Positions 19,121 to 27,891 of a stretch of 64,000 nt of DNA are shown piece by piece (positions within the stretch are counted from its first letter, which is position 1; each line of letters opens with the position of its first letter). Source of the DNA: Pararhizobium gei (GTDB lineage Bacteria > Pseudomonadota > Alphaproteobacteria > Rhizobiales > Rhizobiaceae); assembly GCF_029223885.1 (NCBI RefSeq), contig NZ_CP119409.1, positions 2,444,001 to 2,508,000 on the forward strand, written 5' to 3'. Below the pieces are notes generated by a model. The model saw only the letters and a program-made list of their open reading frames with translations, did no database searches and was not told the DNA's origin. The position numbers and the translations under genes are program-made.

Positions 19121-20644
19121 TTGACCACTTTTTCAGACCTTGGCCTGAGCCAAAAAGTTCTTTCCGCTGTCACAGACGCGGGCTACACGATCCCTACGCC
19201 GATCCAGGCTGGCGCTATTCCGCCGGCACTTCAACGGCGAGACATTCTCGGCATCGCTCAGACGGGAACCGGAAAGACGGCGTCCTTTGTACTGCCGATG
19301 CTCACGCTTCTGGAAAAAGGCCGCGCCCGCGCCCGCATGCCGCGCACGCTGATTTTGGAGCCGACGCGCGAGCTCGCCGCGCAGGTCGCGGAAAATTTCG
19401 AAAAATACGGCAAGAATCATAAGCTTAACATTGCGCTGCTCATCGGCGGCGTCTCTTTCGATGAGCAGGACCGCAAGCTTGAACGGGGCGCCGATGTGCT
19501 GATCTGCACGCCAGGCCGCCTGCTCGACCATTGCGAGCGCGGCAAACTTCTGATGACCGGCGTTGAAATCCTCGTCATCGACGAAGCCGACCGCATGCTC
19601 GACATGGGTTTCATCCCGGATATCGAACGTATCGCCAAGCTCATCCCGTTCACGCGCCAGACACTGTTTTTCTCGGCGACCATGCCGCCGGAAATCCAGA
19701 AGCTGGCCGATCGCTTCCTGCAGAACCCGGAACGCGTCGAAGTTTCCGTAAGGTCCTCGACGGCCCTGACGGTTACGCAGCGTTTTGTCGCCGCCCATGC
19801 CAAGGATTACGAAAAGCGGGCTATCCTGCGCGACCTCATCAACGCGCAGACCGATCTGAAGAACGCCATCATCTTCTGCAACCGCAAGCTGGATGTCGCC
19901 GAACTCTTCCGCTCTCTGTCGCGCCACGGCTTTTCCGTCGGCGCCCTGCATGGCGACATGGACCAGAGTTCGCGCACAAAAATGCTTGCGGGCTTCAAGG
20001 ATAACGCGATTACCTTGCTGGTCGCCTCCGACGTAGCCGCCCGCGGCCTCGACATTCCCGATGTCAGCCATGTGTTCAACTTCGATGTGCCGATTCATGC
20101 GGAAGATTATGTCCACCGCATTGGCCGTACGGGACGCGCCGGCCGTTCCGGTGCCGCGTTCACCCTGGTCACAAAGCGTGATTCGAAATTCGCGGATGCG
20201 ATCGAGAAGCTCATCGACAAGAAGATCGAATGGCTGAACGGCGACCTCTCTGCCCTGCCCGCGCCGATGGAAAGCCACGAAAGCAGCAAGCCCGATCGCA
20301 GCGGCCGGGACGGCAAGCGCGGCGGACGGCGCAGCGACCGGGACCGCGATCACGCGCCCCGTCCCGTGCACAGTCACAAATCGGACACCAAACAGGACGA
20401 TAAAGTCATCGAACTCGAACCGGTCATAGCAAAGGCAGAACCTGTGAGAACTGAACGCAAGGCAGAAACGAAACCGCAGAATGCCGGCCGCCACAGCAAC
20501 CGCCCTGCTCCGCAGCCCTATCCGGCCAATGACGACAACCGTGATCGCCGCAACCGCTATCGCCGCGATCATGACGATGGTCCGACCCCCGTGGGATTCG
20601 GCGACGATATTCCGGCCTTCATGCTGATCGCCGGTAAAGCCTGA
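19121..20644 (+). CDS. DEAD-box RNA helicase (RhlE-like)
   Basis: A 507-aa ATP-dependent RNA helicase. The Q motif (PTPIQ), Walker A AQTGTGKT at about residue 47, PTRELA, the DEAD motif VIDEADRM at about 153, SAT and the HRIGRTGR motif are all intact. After residue 370 there is a charged Arg/Gly/Asp-rich tail typical of RhlE-type enzymes, likely for RNA binding. The start is TTG (ttgaccact); no closer in-frame ATG exists. Likely roles are ribosome assembly or RNA decay. Confidence 0.93.
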   Translation: MTTFSDLGLSQKVLSAVTDAGYTIPTPIQAGAIPPALQRRDILGIAQTGTGKTASFVLPMLTLLEKGRARARMPRTLILEPTRELAAQVAENFEKYGKNHKLNIALLIGGVSFDEQDRKLERGADVLICTPGRLLDHCERGKLLMTGVEILVIDEADRMLDMGFIPDIERIAKLIPFTRQTLFFSATMPPEIQKLADRFLQNPERVEVSVRSSTALTVTQRFVAAHAKDYEKRAILRDLINAQTDLKNAIIFCNRKLDVAELFRSLSRHGFSVGALHGDMDQSSRTKMLAGFKDNAITLLVASDVAARGLDIPDVSHVFNFDVPIHAEDYVHRIGRTGRAGRSGAAFTLVTKRDSKFADAIEKLIDKKIEWLNGDLSALPAPMESHESSKPDRSGRDGKRGGRRSDRDRDHAPRPVHSHKSDTKQDDKVIELEPVIAKAEPVRTERKAETKPQNAGRHSNRPAPQPYPANDDNRDRRNRYRRDHDDGPTPVGFGDDIPAFMLIAGKA

Positions 20645-20660
20645 TTGCTTCGGCAATCGC

Positions 20661-21089
20661 ATGGCACGTCCAGGCATTGATTTCCCCGGAGTGGGCTCAG
20701 GGCTTGCCGTTTTGAAAGACGGCAAGCTTTTGTTGTGCAAAAGAATGAAGCCACCGGAAGCCGGCCATTGGAGCATCGTCGGCGGTAAGGTCGATCATAT
20801 GGAACCTGCCGCGGATGCCGCCCACCGCGAAGCGGAAGAGGAGAGCGGGCTCGTCATCCATTCCTCCCGCTTTCTCTGTGTGAGCGAGCAATGCATCGAA
20901 GCCGACGGGCAGCACTGGATCTCGATGATCTATGTGACCGACGATTTCTCCGGCGACGCTCAGCTCCTGGAGCCCGACAAACTCTCGGCCGTCTGCTGGT
21001 TCCCGCTCGACGACCTGCCACAGCCGCTCTCGCTGTTTGCGCGGGATGCGGTCCGTGCTCTTGAAGAATTGGCTATTTCCTCGCCCTGA
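20661..21089 (+). CDS. Nudix hydrolase
   Basis: A 142-aa hydrolase of nucleoside-diphosphate-linked substrates. The complete Nudix box runs from GGKVDHMEP to REAEEESGL (about residues 42-65), with the REAEEE metal-binding core. It follows the helicase gene by 16 bases and its 3' end overlaps the converging TfoX-like gene by 17 bases. The substrate cannot be told from sequence. Confidence 0.9.
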   Translation: MARPGIDFPGVGSGLAVLKDGKLLLCKRMKPPEAGHWSIVGGKVDHMEPAADAAHREAEEESGLVIHSSRFLCVSEQCIEADGQHWISMIYVTDDFSGDAQLLEPDKLSAVCWFPLDDLPQPLSLFARDAVRALEELAISSP

Positions 21090-21390
21090 GAGCCGCCTCA
21101 TAGGCAAGCCGCACCCATCGCGCCATCTCGTCCGGATCGTCAAAGGCCTCGTCCGGAATTGACCAGTAAGGCATTGCGACTGGCTTCCCCTTGCCCGCAT
21201 AGCTCCAGCGAACGCTGCCGGCCGCCTCGAATTCGGCCGCAGTCTCGGCATCCGCCTTCAACAGAATATCGCCGCCAACCTCCAGCGCCAGTATGCTGCC
21301 ATCGCAATAGATGCCTTTGCCGCCGAACATGCGTTTGATGGTAACGGGGCCGAGGGAGGAAAACATCTCTTCGATGGCGGCATTGTCCAT
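21073..21390 (-). CDS. TfoX/Sxy N-terminal domain protein
   Basis: A 105-aa stand-alone TfoX_N domain, recognisable by MFSSLGPVTIKRMFGGKGIY near the N terminus, which is the family hallmark. In gammaproteobacteria full-length TfoX controls competence; these short alphaproteobacterial forms have no known function. It converges on and overlaps the Nudix gene. Confidence 0.88.
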   Translation of the reverse strand: MDNAAIEEMFSSLGPVTIKRMFGGKGIYCDGSILALEVGGDILLKADAETAAEFEAAGSVRWSYAGKGKPVAMPYWSIPDEAFDDPDEMARWVRLAYEAALRARK

Positions 21391-21444
21391 GGGATAAGTC
21401 CAAATGATAGCCGGCTAATTATTGAATTTCTGAATCGCTGAAGT

Positions 21445-22038
21445 TTACAATGTGCGGTAGTCGCGGTCGAGATAAAGGAGCGCCGGCCGCTGCGGGCCCA
21501 ACGCCACCGCCACAACCTCGCCAAACAGCACGACATGGGTCGCGACCGTCTTGATGTCGATCAGCCGGCAATCGAAGGCGGCGACAGCCTCGCGCAGAAC
21601 AGGCGCACCCGTCTCCAACCGGTCCCAGGTTCCATGGTCGAAGCGCTTGTCCGGATCGATATTGTTACGGCCTGAAAAGACATTGGCGAGATCGAGATGA
21701 TCGGCCCCAAGCAGGTTGAGCGCGAAACTGCTGCTGTCGGTGAAAATCGCATTGCGCGGATTTGCGCTGTTTATGCAGACCAAAAGCGTCGCGGGATTGT
21801 CCGATACCGAACAGGCGGCCGTAATCGTCACGCCACGCCGTTGGCCGCCATGCGCTGCGGTTACGATATGAACATGTCCGGCGAGCCTGCTCATGGCGTC
21901 GCGATAGGCTAGCGGGTTCAGTTGGGTCTTGTCCAACACGACGGTCTCCAGAACGGCATTCGATTTTACACATAACCGCTGCCCCGGAATATGAAAGCCA
22001 TGGGAAGGTTTTTCTTCGTCAAATCCCACAATCATCAT
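21445..22038 (-). CDS. Flavin reductase domain protein
   Basis: A 197-aa protein of the FMN-binding split-barrel flavin reductase family (HpaC/RutF-like). The core runs from YRDAMSRLAGHVHIVTA through GVTITAACSVS (flavin-binding strand) to NLLGADHLDLANVFSG. Such enzymes reduce FMN or FAD with NAD(P)H for a partner oxygenase; no oxygenase is next to it. The true start may be up to about 30 codons downstream, since the first residues are not family-like. It is divergent from the binding protein at 22109. Confidence 0.85.
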   Translation of the reverse strand: MMIVGFDEEKPSHGFHIPGQRLCVKSNAVLETVVLDKTQLNPLAYRDAMSRLAGHVHIVTAAHGGQRRGVTITAACSVSDNPATLLVCINSANPRNAIFTDSSSFALNLLGADHLDLANVFSGRNNIDPDKRFDHGTWDRLETGAPVLREAVAAFDCRLIDIKTVATHVVLFGEVVAVALGPQRPALLYLDRDYRTL

Positions 22039-22108
22039 TTGCCGGGCTCAAGCCGCTATCTTTTCCTTTGACGCCTGCGACCGCATCCTTAAACATGCAG
22101 CTGCCCAA

Positions 22109-23197
22109 ATGGATCAGCTCATGTTTCGCGTCTGCCTCGTCACCCTGTTCTTCGCCACATTGGCTGCTCCTGCCATTGCGGCGGGCATCAAGGTCGCCGT
22201 GGTCGCACCGGTTGATGGTCCCTTCGCACTTCTGGGTCAGCAGATTCTGGACGGGGCGCGGTTCAAGGCAGAAGAGCGGGGATCGGAGATCATCGCCGTT
22301 CCCGAAAGCTGCGACACGAAAGACAGCGACGCTCTTGCCAAAGCAGTTCTGGCGTCGGGTGCCGAAGCCGCTATCGGATTTCTCTGCACGGAAAGCCTCG
22401 AAGCCGTGTTGCCGACGCTTGTCCAGACCGGCATACCGGGGATCAGCCTCAGCGTGCGATCCGGCATCCTGATGGAGGATGCGCTCAAACAGAAATGGCC
22501 CTTCTTCCGTTTTGCCCCGAGCGCCGATATGGAGGTTCGGGCGGTCACCGATATTATCCTCTCCCGCTGGAAGAACGAGCCTATCGCCCTCATCGAGGAC
22601 GGGACTATCCACGGCCGGGAGCTGGTGGAGGGCGTCCGCGCCGCATTGGCGGACGTCGGCATGACTCCGGTCTTTTCCGATACCTACCGCCCCGCCCAGC
22701 AACAGCAGATCAGCCTCGTCCGGAGACTTGCGAAAAGCGGCGCGACCCATGTCTTCATCGGCGGTGATCGGAGTGATATCGCAATCATCGCCCGGGATGC
22801 CGCTTCGGAGAATCTTCCTCTGACCCTCATGGGCGGCGATGTGCTGAACGCCGCCGATCAGCCTGTTCCGCTCGCGGACGGCGTCCTCGCCGTCGCCGTG
22901 CCGGACTACGCGGCATCGCCGCAAGCGAGGGCCGTCACCGGCGAAATGCGCGCAGCCGATCTTATGCCAGAGGGTTACGTTCTCCCCGCTTTTTCAGCCG
23001 TAGAATTGCTGGAGCAGGCGAAGGACCAGGCTGGAAAGAATGATAGTCCGCTGTCGGCGGCCTTGCTGAAAGGCCCCTATCAGACGGCCATCGGCCCGGT
23101 GCGCTTCGATGCAGGCCATGAGTTGGGCGACAATCCCTACCGGCTGCTCGTCTGGCGAAACGGCCGTTTCGTCCCGGCGCCTGCACAGCCGGAGTGA
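22109..23197 (+). CDS. Periplasmic substrate-binding protein, Leu/Ile/Val type
   Basis: A 362-aa type 1 periplasmic binding protein. The signal peptide covers about residues 1-25 (hydrophobic core FRVCLVTLFFATLAAPAIA). The mature part begins IKVAVVAPVDGPFALLGQQ, typical of branched-chain amino acid and amide ABC transporter receptors. No permease or ATPase genes are adjacent, so it is an orphan that serves a distant transporter or a sensory role. The ligand is unknown. Confidence 0.85.
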   Translation: MDQLMFRVCLVTLFFATLAAPAIAAGIKVAVVAPVDGPFALLGQQILDGARFKAEERGSEIIAVPESCDTKDSDALAKAVLASGAEAAIGFLCTESLEAVLPTLVQTGIPGISLSVRSGILMEDALKQKWPFFRFAPSADMEVRAVTDIILSRWKNEPIALIEDGTIHGRELVEGVRAALADVGMTPVFSDTYRPAQQQQISLVRRLAKSGATHVFIGGDRSDIAIIARDAASENLPLTLMGGDVLNAADQPVPLADGVLAVAVPDYAASPQARAVTGEMRAADLMPEGYVLPAFSAVELLEQAKDQAGKNDSPLSAALLKGPYQTAIGPVRFDAGHELGDNPYRLLVWRNGRFVPAPAQPE

Positions 23198-23347
23198 TGC
23201 GGCAGGAATCGGTACGTCTGTGGCCGATGAGGTCGGATCACGTGTCGTTGCCCGAGTTGCCGCCTGAACGGGCGGGCAGACGACGGACCCTGTTGTTCGC
23301 AGCCAGCAGCAATGCTATTGGCGGCGAAACAGTTGGAGCCACTTCTC

Positions 23348-24025
23348 ATGCCGCTGCCGATCCGTATAGCTCCCTCCATTCTCGCTGCCGACTATGCCAA
23401 GCTCGGACAGGAAGTGCGCGACGTCGTGTCGGCCGGTGCCGACTGGATCCATCTTGACATCATGGACGGTCATTTCGTCCCCAATATTTCCTTCGGCCCG
23501 GACGTGATCAAGGCGTTGCGGTCTCACACGGATGCCTATTTCGACTGCCATTTGATGATTTCGCCGGCCGATGCCTATCTTGAGGCCTTTGCCAAGGCAG
23601 GCTGCGACAGCATTACCGTTCATGCGGAGGCCGGACCGCATCTCGACCGCTCGCTGCAAGCCATCCGGGCGCTTGGCAAGAAGGCAGGTGTGGCAATCAA
23701 TCCGGCGACACCCGAAAGCACGCTCGACTACCTGCTCGACAAGATCGACCTTGTCCTTGTCATGACGGTCAATCCCGGTTTCGGCGGCCAGAAGTTCATT
23801 CCGTCGATGGAAGAAAAGCTCCGCCGGGTGCACAGGATGATCGGCGACCGGCCGATCGACCTGCAGGTGGACGGTGGCATAGCGCTCGACACCATCGCCC
23901 TGCCCGCGTCTGCCGGCGCCAATGTCTTCGTCGCGGGCTCGGCCATCTTCGGAGGCCGCCATGTTGACGCCTATCGTAAAACCATCGACACTCTGCGTGC
24001 CAATGCCAACGAGGGACGCGGGTGA
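23348..24025 (+). CDS. rpe: Ribulose-phosphate 3-epimerase
   Basis: A 225-aa TIM-barrel enzyme that interconverts ribulose-5-phosphate and xylulose-5-phosphate in the pentose phosphate pathway. Visible motifs are [20 protein letters not shown] (metal and catalytic residues), [16 protein letters not shown] and QVDGGI. The start is [10 protein letters not shown] at 23348; 36 bases of open frame precede it. Its stop overlaps the start of the next gene (GTGA), which suggests coupled translation. Confidence 0.97.
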   Translation: MPLPIRIAPSILAADYAKLGQEVRDVVSAGADWIHLDIMDGHFVPNISFGPDVIKALRSHTDAYFDCHLMISPADAYLEAFAKAGCDSITVHAEAGPHLDRSLQAIRALGKKAGVAINPATPESTLDYLLDKIDLVLVMTVNPGFGGQKFIPSMEEKLRRVHRMIGDRPIDLQVDGGIALDTIALPASAGANVFVAGSAIFGGRHVDAYRKTIDTLRANANEGRG

Positions 24026-24759
24026 AATTGAGACATGTCATCGCCGCGGCGATCATCGGATCGGCCGGTCTGCCTGGCCCCCTCCGTGCCGGTGACATAG
24101 CGGCGTTCCAGCCCATCGGCTTTTCTTCGGACGGCGGCCTATTCGCCTTCGAGGAATATGGCATCCAGGACGGGTCGGGATTCCCCTATTCGAACATCTT
24201 TTTCATCGACACCCGAAAGGATGCCTTCCTGCCGGGAACGCCGATCCGGCATCGGCTTGACGACGACAGCGCCGGACTTGCCAAGGTACGGAGATGGACA
24301 CGCGACAAGGCGGCACCGCTGATCGACAGCCACGGCATGGCCGACAATCCCGGCCTGCTCGCAGCCTTCAACCCGGTCACGGAGAGCGTAGCGGCCACCG
24401 ACCGGCTGACATACCGGCAATACGCCGTCGAGCCTCCCGTCGGCGGCGCATTCACGCTGGTCCTTAAGGACATTCCGTTTGCGCCGTCGGAGGCCTGTAA
24501 GGACATCACGCCGCAGTCGGCCGGTTTCAGTCTCGCTTTCGAGGCAGAAGATGGAGCCGCTTCGAAACGCATCATCCATATCGATACAACGGTGCCAGAG
24601 AGCCGCAACTGCCCGACCGGCTATCGCATCGGCGGCGTCATGGTCCATCATCCCGCAGGGAACGATCCTGTCCACATCGTCATGGTCCAGGTCCTGAGCG
24701 CCGGCTTCGAAGGCCGCGACGGCCGCTGGATCGCGGTACCCGTCGCCGGCGCACCATGA
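24022..24759 (+). CDS. Predicted secreted protein, DUF2259
   Basis: A 245-aa exported protein with a cleavable signal peptide (hydrophobic stretch about residues 6-22, cleavage near LRAGD). The N-terminal segment [29 protein letters not shown] marks the DUF2259 family of alphaproteobacteria. It starts with GTG inside the rpe stop and ends inside the start of the next gene (ATGA). Its role is unknown; coupling to rpe and a membrane protein suggests an envelope unit. Confidence 0.85.
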   Translation: MKLRHVIAAAIIGSAGLPGPLRAGDIAAFQPIGFSSDGGLFAFEEYGIQDGSGFPYSNIFFIDTRKDAFLPGTPIRHRLDDDSAGLAKVRRWTRDKAAPLIDSHGMADNPGLLAAFNPVTESVAATDRLTYRQYAVEPPVGGAFTLVLKDIPFAPSEACKDITPQSAGFSLAFEAEDGAASKRIIHIDTTVPESRNCPTGYRIGGVMVHHPAGNDPVHIVMVQVLSAGFEGRDGRWIAVPVAGAP

Positions 24760-25307
24760 TCGACGCCGAACTTGCGCAACGCCGACGACGTTCCCGTTTT
24801 GTCAGTTTCGGACAGCGCATTCACGCCTCCTTTCCGGGGAAAAGAGATATTTTCCTCGGTGCGCTGCTTTGGGCCGTCCTGATGTGCATGTCCGCGCTGG
24901 CCGGGCTTCTGTTGCGCAACGGCGCGCAGACAGCGAATTTGTCTGCCATCCTGCTGCTCTTTTTCGCCGGTGGCTTCCTCTCCTGGCCGGCCGCTCTTGT
25001 CCTCGGGCGCTTTTGCGCGCAGGGTCGCGATATCGAAACCCGATTTGCCGCCTATTTTCTGTGCCTGACCGTTTGCACCATCGCAGCAACTGCCCTTCTC
25101 TTCGCTCTCGACTACCGGTCTTTCTATGCCCGCTGGCACGGACCCGTGGGAAGCAGGCTCTGGCTTTACCAGTTCGCCTTTACCTCGGCGGGCGCCGTCT
25201 ACCAGTTTCTGGTGATGGGGCTTCGGCTCTATCTGCCGCTTGGCTTCGTCGCGCTGGTGGCGACAAGCATGCGGCTCGCCTGGCAGCATCCCATTCAGCA
25301 ACGTTGA
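24756..25307 (+). CDS. Four-helix integral membrane protein of unknown function
   Basis: A 183-aa protein with four clear hydrophobic segments (about residues 35-55, 63-83, 95-117 and 140-172) and a basic N terminus. It overlaps the DUF2259 gene by four bases and ends 61 bases before purB. I do not recognise a named family. Confidence 0.8.
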   Translation: MIDAELAQRRRRSRFVSFGQRIHASFPGKRDIFLGALLWAVLMCMSALAGLLLRNGAQTANLSAILLLFFAGGFLSWPAALVLGRFCAQGRDIETRFAAYFLCLTVCTIAATALLFALDYRSFYARWHGPVGSRLWLYQFAFTSAGAVYQFLVMGLRLYLPLGFVALVATSMRLAWQHPIQQR

Positions 25308-25368
25308 GATTACCGCCCATCTTTGCTAGAGGCTCAGCAACGCCATTCCTGACGAAAGCTGAAAGCCC

Positions 25369-26670
25369 ATGATCCCCCGCTACTCCCGGCCGGAAATGGT
25401 GGCCATCTGGTCACCCGAAACAAAATTCCGCATCTGGTTCGAAATCGAAGCCCATGCCTGCGACGCTCTGGCCGAGTTGGGTGTTATCCCGAAAGAGGCC
25501 GCAAAGACCATTTGGGAAAAGGGCGGAGCCGCGACCTTCGACGTCGATCGGATCGACGAGATCGAGGCCGTCACCAAGCACGACGTCATCGCCTTCCTTA
25601 CCCATCTGGCCGAAATCGTCGGTCCGGACGCCCGTTTCGTCCATCAGGGCATGACCTCCTCCGACGTCCTGGACACCTGCTTCAACGTCCAGCTTGTCAA
25701 GGCAAGCGATCTCCTGCTCGCCGATCTAGACAGGCTTCTGGAAGCGCTGAAACGGCGTGCCATCGAGCACAAGGATACGGTCACCATCGGTCGCTCGCAT
25801 GGCATCCATGCCGAGCCCACCACGTTCGGCATCAAGCTGGCGCTGGCCTATGCCGAGTTCGAGCGCTGCCGGAAGCGCCTGATTGCCGCTCGGGAAGAAA
25901 TCGCGACCTGCGCCATTTCAGGTGCGGTCGGCACGTTTGCCAATATCGACCCCTACGTCGAGGAACATGTGGCAAAGGCCATGGGCCTTGCGGCGGAACC
26001 GGTCTCGACCCAGGTCATTCCGCGTGACCGTCATGCCATGTATTTCGCGACCCTTGGCGTCATCGCCTCCTGCGTCGAGCGCCTTGCAACGGAAATCCGT
26101 CACCTGCAGCGCACCGAAGTGCTGGAGGCGGAGGAATATTTTTCGCCGGGCCAGAAAGGGTCCTCGGCGATGCCACACAAGCGCAACCCGGTGCTCACTG
26201 AAAACCTGACAGGCCTGTCGCGCATGGTGCGCGCCTTTGCGCTTCCCGCCATGGAAAACGTGGCGCTGTGGCACGAGCGCGATATTTCCCACTCATCCGT
26301 CGAGCGCATGATCGGCCCGGATGCGACGGTGACCCTCGATTTTGCGCTTGCGCGTTTGACCGGCGTGATCGACAAGCTTCTGGTCTATCCCGATAACATG
26401 TTGAAGAACATGAACAAGTTCCGCGGGTTGATCCACTCCCAGCGCGTGCTGCTTGCCCTTACCCAAGCCGGCGCCTCGCGTGAGGATGCCTATCGTCTTG
26501 TGCAGCGCAATGCCATGAAGGTCTGGGAACAGGGCAAGGACTTCCTCGAGGAACTGCTTGCCGATAGCGAGGTTACGGCGTTCCTGTCGGAGTCCGTTAT
26601 CCGCGAGAAATTTGACCTCGCCTACCACACCAAGCATGTCGATACGATCTTCCGCCGCGTCTTCGGCTGA
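25369..26670 (+). CDS. purB: Adenylosuccinate lyase
   Basis: A 433-aa lyase acting twice in purine synthesis: it cleaves SAICAR to AICAR and adenylosuccinate to AMP, each time releasing fumarate. The fumarase/ASL superfamily signature SSAMPHKRNP is at about residues 263-272, with the catalytic Ser in the flexible loop. GRSHGIHAEP contains the general-acid His. The length is usual. It is followed by a hairpin terminator. Confidence 0.97.
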   Translation: MIPRYSRPEMVAIWSPETKFRIWFEIEAHACDALAELGVIPKEAAKTIWEKGGAATFDVDRIDEIEAVTKHDVIAFLTHLAEIVGPDARFVHQGMTSSDVLDTCFNVQLVKASDLLLADLDRLLEALKRRAIEHKDTVTIGRSHGIHAEPTTFGIKLALAYAEFERCRKRLIAAREEIATCAISGAVGTFANIDPYVEEHVAKAMGLAAEPVSTQVIPRDRHAMYFATLGVIASCVERLATEIRHLQRTEVLEAEEYFSPGQKGSSAMPHKRNPVLTENLTGLSRMVRAFALPAMENVALWHERDISHSSVERMIGPDATVTLDFALARLTGVIDKLLVYPDNMLKNMNKFRGLIHSQRVLLALTQAGASREDAYRLVQRNAMKVWEQGKDFLEELLADSEVTAFLSESVIREKFDLAYHTKHVDTIFRRVFG

Positions 26671-26678
26671 TCGCGCCC

Positions 26679-26701
26679 GAAGGGGCCGCGATGGCCCCTT
26701 C
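26679..26701 (+). terminator. Terminator-like hairpin after purB
   Basis: A perfect 9-bp stem (GAAGGGGCC with its complement) and a 5-nt loop, 9 bases past the purB stop. No clear T run follows, so efficiency is uncertain. Confidence 0.55.
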
Positions 26702-26821
26702 GCCTGTCTCGAATTGTTTCGAAGCGGACCGGTTTGCTCAATTGCGAACCAAATCTTCAAAACTATCCTCAGCCTTCGCTGCGATACTCGTCGCATTGAA
26801 ATCGATGAGGTGGAGAGGAAG

Positions 26822-27127
26822 ATGGCCTATCAGCAGACGATGCCGCGAACGACTGACCGGACGGAAGCGAAATTTACCGGAACCGTAACTGGCAAGGGGG
26901 GCTCGAGCAGCGGTACCGTCAAGGACTTATCGGCTTCTGGCATCTGCTTCAGGCTCAATTTCGATATCAACGCTAAAACCGGTCAGGAAGTGACCATCGA
27001 AAGCCCGGAGTTCGGTCATCTCACCGGTGTCGTGCAATGGTATCGCGGCGACAGAATCGGCATCCGCCTCGAACAATCATCCAACACCAAGGCGCAGATT
27101 TCGTCCTATTTCAAATTTTTCCGATAA
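26822..27127 (+). CDS. Single-domain PilZ protein (c-di-GMP receptor candidate)
   Basis: A 101-aa protein made almost wholly of a PilZ domain. The two c-di-GMP-binding motifs are present: R9-x3-R13 near the N terminus and DLSASG (D35-x-S37-x2-G40). A strong GGAGAGGAAG ribosome-binding site supports the start; the longer open frame from 26558 lies antisense to nothing and is not needed. It lies two genes upstream of a GGDEF-EAL protein, so it may be a local effector. Confidence 0.85.
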   Translation: MAYQQTMPRTTDRTEAKFTGTVTGKGGSSSGTVKDLSASGICFRLNFDINAKTGQEVTIESPEFGHLTGVVQWYRGDRIGIRLEQSSNTKAQISSYFKFFR

Positions 27128-27236
27128 GTGGACTCGACTGCGTGACAGTGTTACCGGCACCATGCAGCGGACGAAGACCTGCCTTGCATGTCTTTCTCTT
27201 GACTTCCGGTTCCAGCGGCCACACATCGCCGCTACC

Positions 27237-27791
27237 ATGAAAGCATCAGAAGCAGACATCCTCATCGTTCCCGGCTACGCCAACTCCGGGCCGGATCATT
27301 GGCAAAGCCGATGGCAGAGCAAACTCGCCTCCGCCCGTCGCGTCGAGCAGGCAGAATGGGCAAAGCCCGTCCGTGAGGACTGGGTCAAGCGGATGATCGA
27401 GGACATCGACGCCGCCACCAAGCCGGTCGTGCTCGTTGCCCACTCGCTGGGCGTCGCGACGGCGGTCCACGCTGTGCAGCATGCAAAGAAGAAGATCGCC
27501 GGCGCGTTTTTTGTCGCACCGCCCGAGGTGAGCAGCCCGCAAATCCGGCCGAAGCACTTCATGACGTTCGGTCCTTATCCGCGCGATCCCCTGCCCTTTC
27601 CAAGCATGATCGTTGCCAGCCGCAACGATCCGTTCGGGTCCTACGATCACGCTGGAGATATCGCCAATGCCTGGGGCTCCATCCTCGTCGATGCCGGCGA
27701 ATCCGGTCATATCAATGCCGACTCCGGCCATGGTCCCTGGCCGGAAGGCACCATGGTCTTTGCGCAGTTCATCAGCCGCCTGAAGCCCTGA
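27237..27791 (+). CDS. RBBP9/YdeN-family alpha/beta hydrolase
   Basis: A 184-aa serine hydrolase of the RBBP9/YdeN family. The motif VPGYANSGPDHWQS near residue 14 and the nucleophile elbow LVAHSLGV (Ser at about 69) are diagnostic. The acid is in SRNDPFGSY and the His in SGHINADSGHGPWPEG. The substrate is unknown. It sits between the PilZ gene and the GGDEF-EAL gene on the same strand. Confidence 0.88.
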   Translation: MKASEADILIVPGYANSGPDHWQSRWQSKLASARRVEQAEWAKPVREDWVKRMIEDIDAATKPVVLVAHSLGVATAVHAVQHAKKKIAGAFFVAPPEVSSPQIRPKHFMTFGPYPRDPLPFPSMIVASRNDPFGSYDHAGDIANAWGSILVDAGESGHINADSGHGPWPEGTMVFAQFISRLKP

Positions 27792-27822
27792 CACGGGCCT
27801 CTTTATGGTGAACCGACATTAA

Positions 27823-27891
27823 GACGGTTTTCATTGTCCTTCGCCATGATCCTCCAAATCGTGTGAAACACCGTGGGCCATGAAAACCGTC
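27823..27891 (+). promoter_or_regulatory. Inverted repeat that would sequester the start codon at 27880
   Basis: GACGGTTTTCAT (27823-27834) is the exact reverse complement of ATGAAAACCGTC (27880-27891), which contains the start codon and first three codons of the GGDEF-EAL gene. The loop of 45 nt would hold the ribosome-binding region. Function is inferred only. Confidence 0.45.

Noticed and set aside
19133-20776. 547-aa minus-strand frame antisense to the DEAD-box helicase
   Set aside because: Overlaps an intact helicase with all motifs; no independent support.
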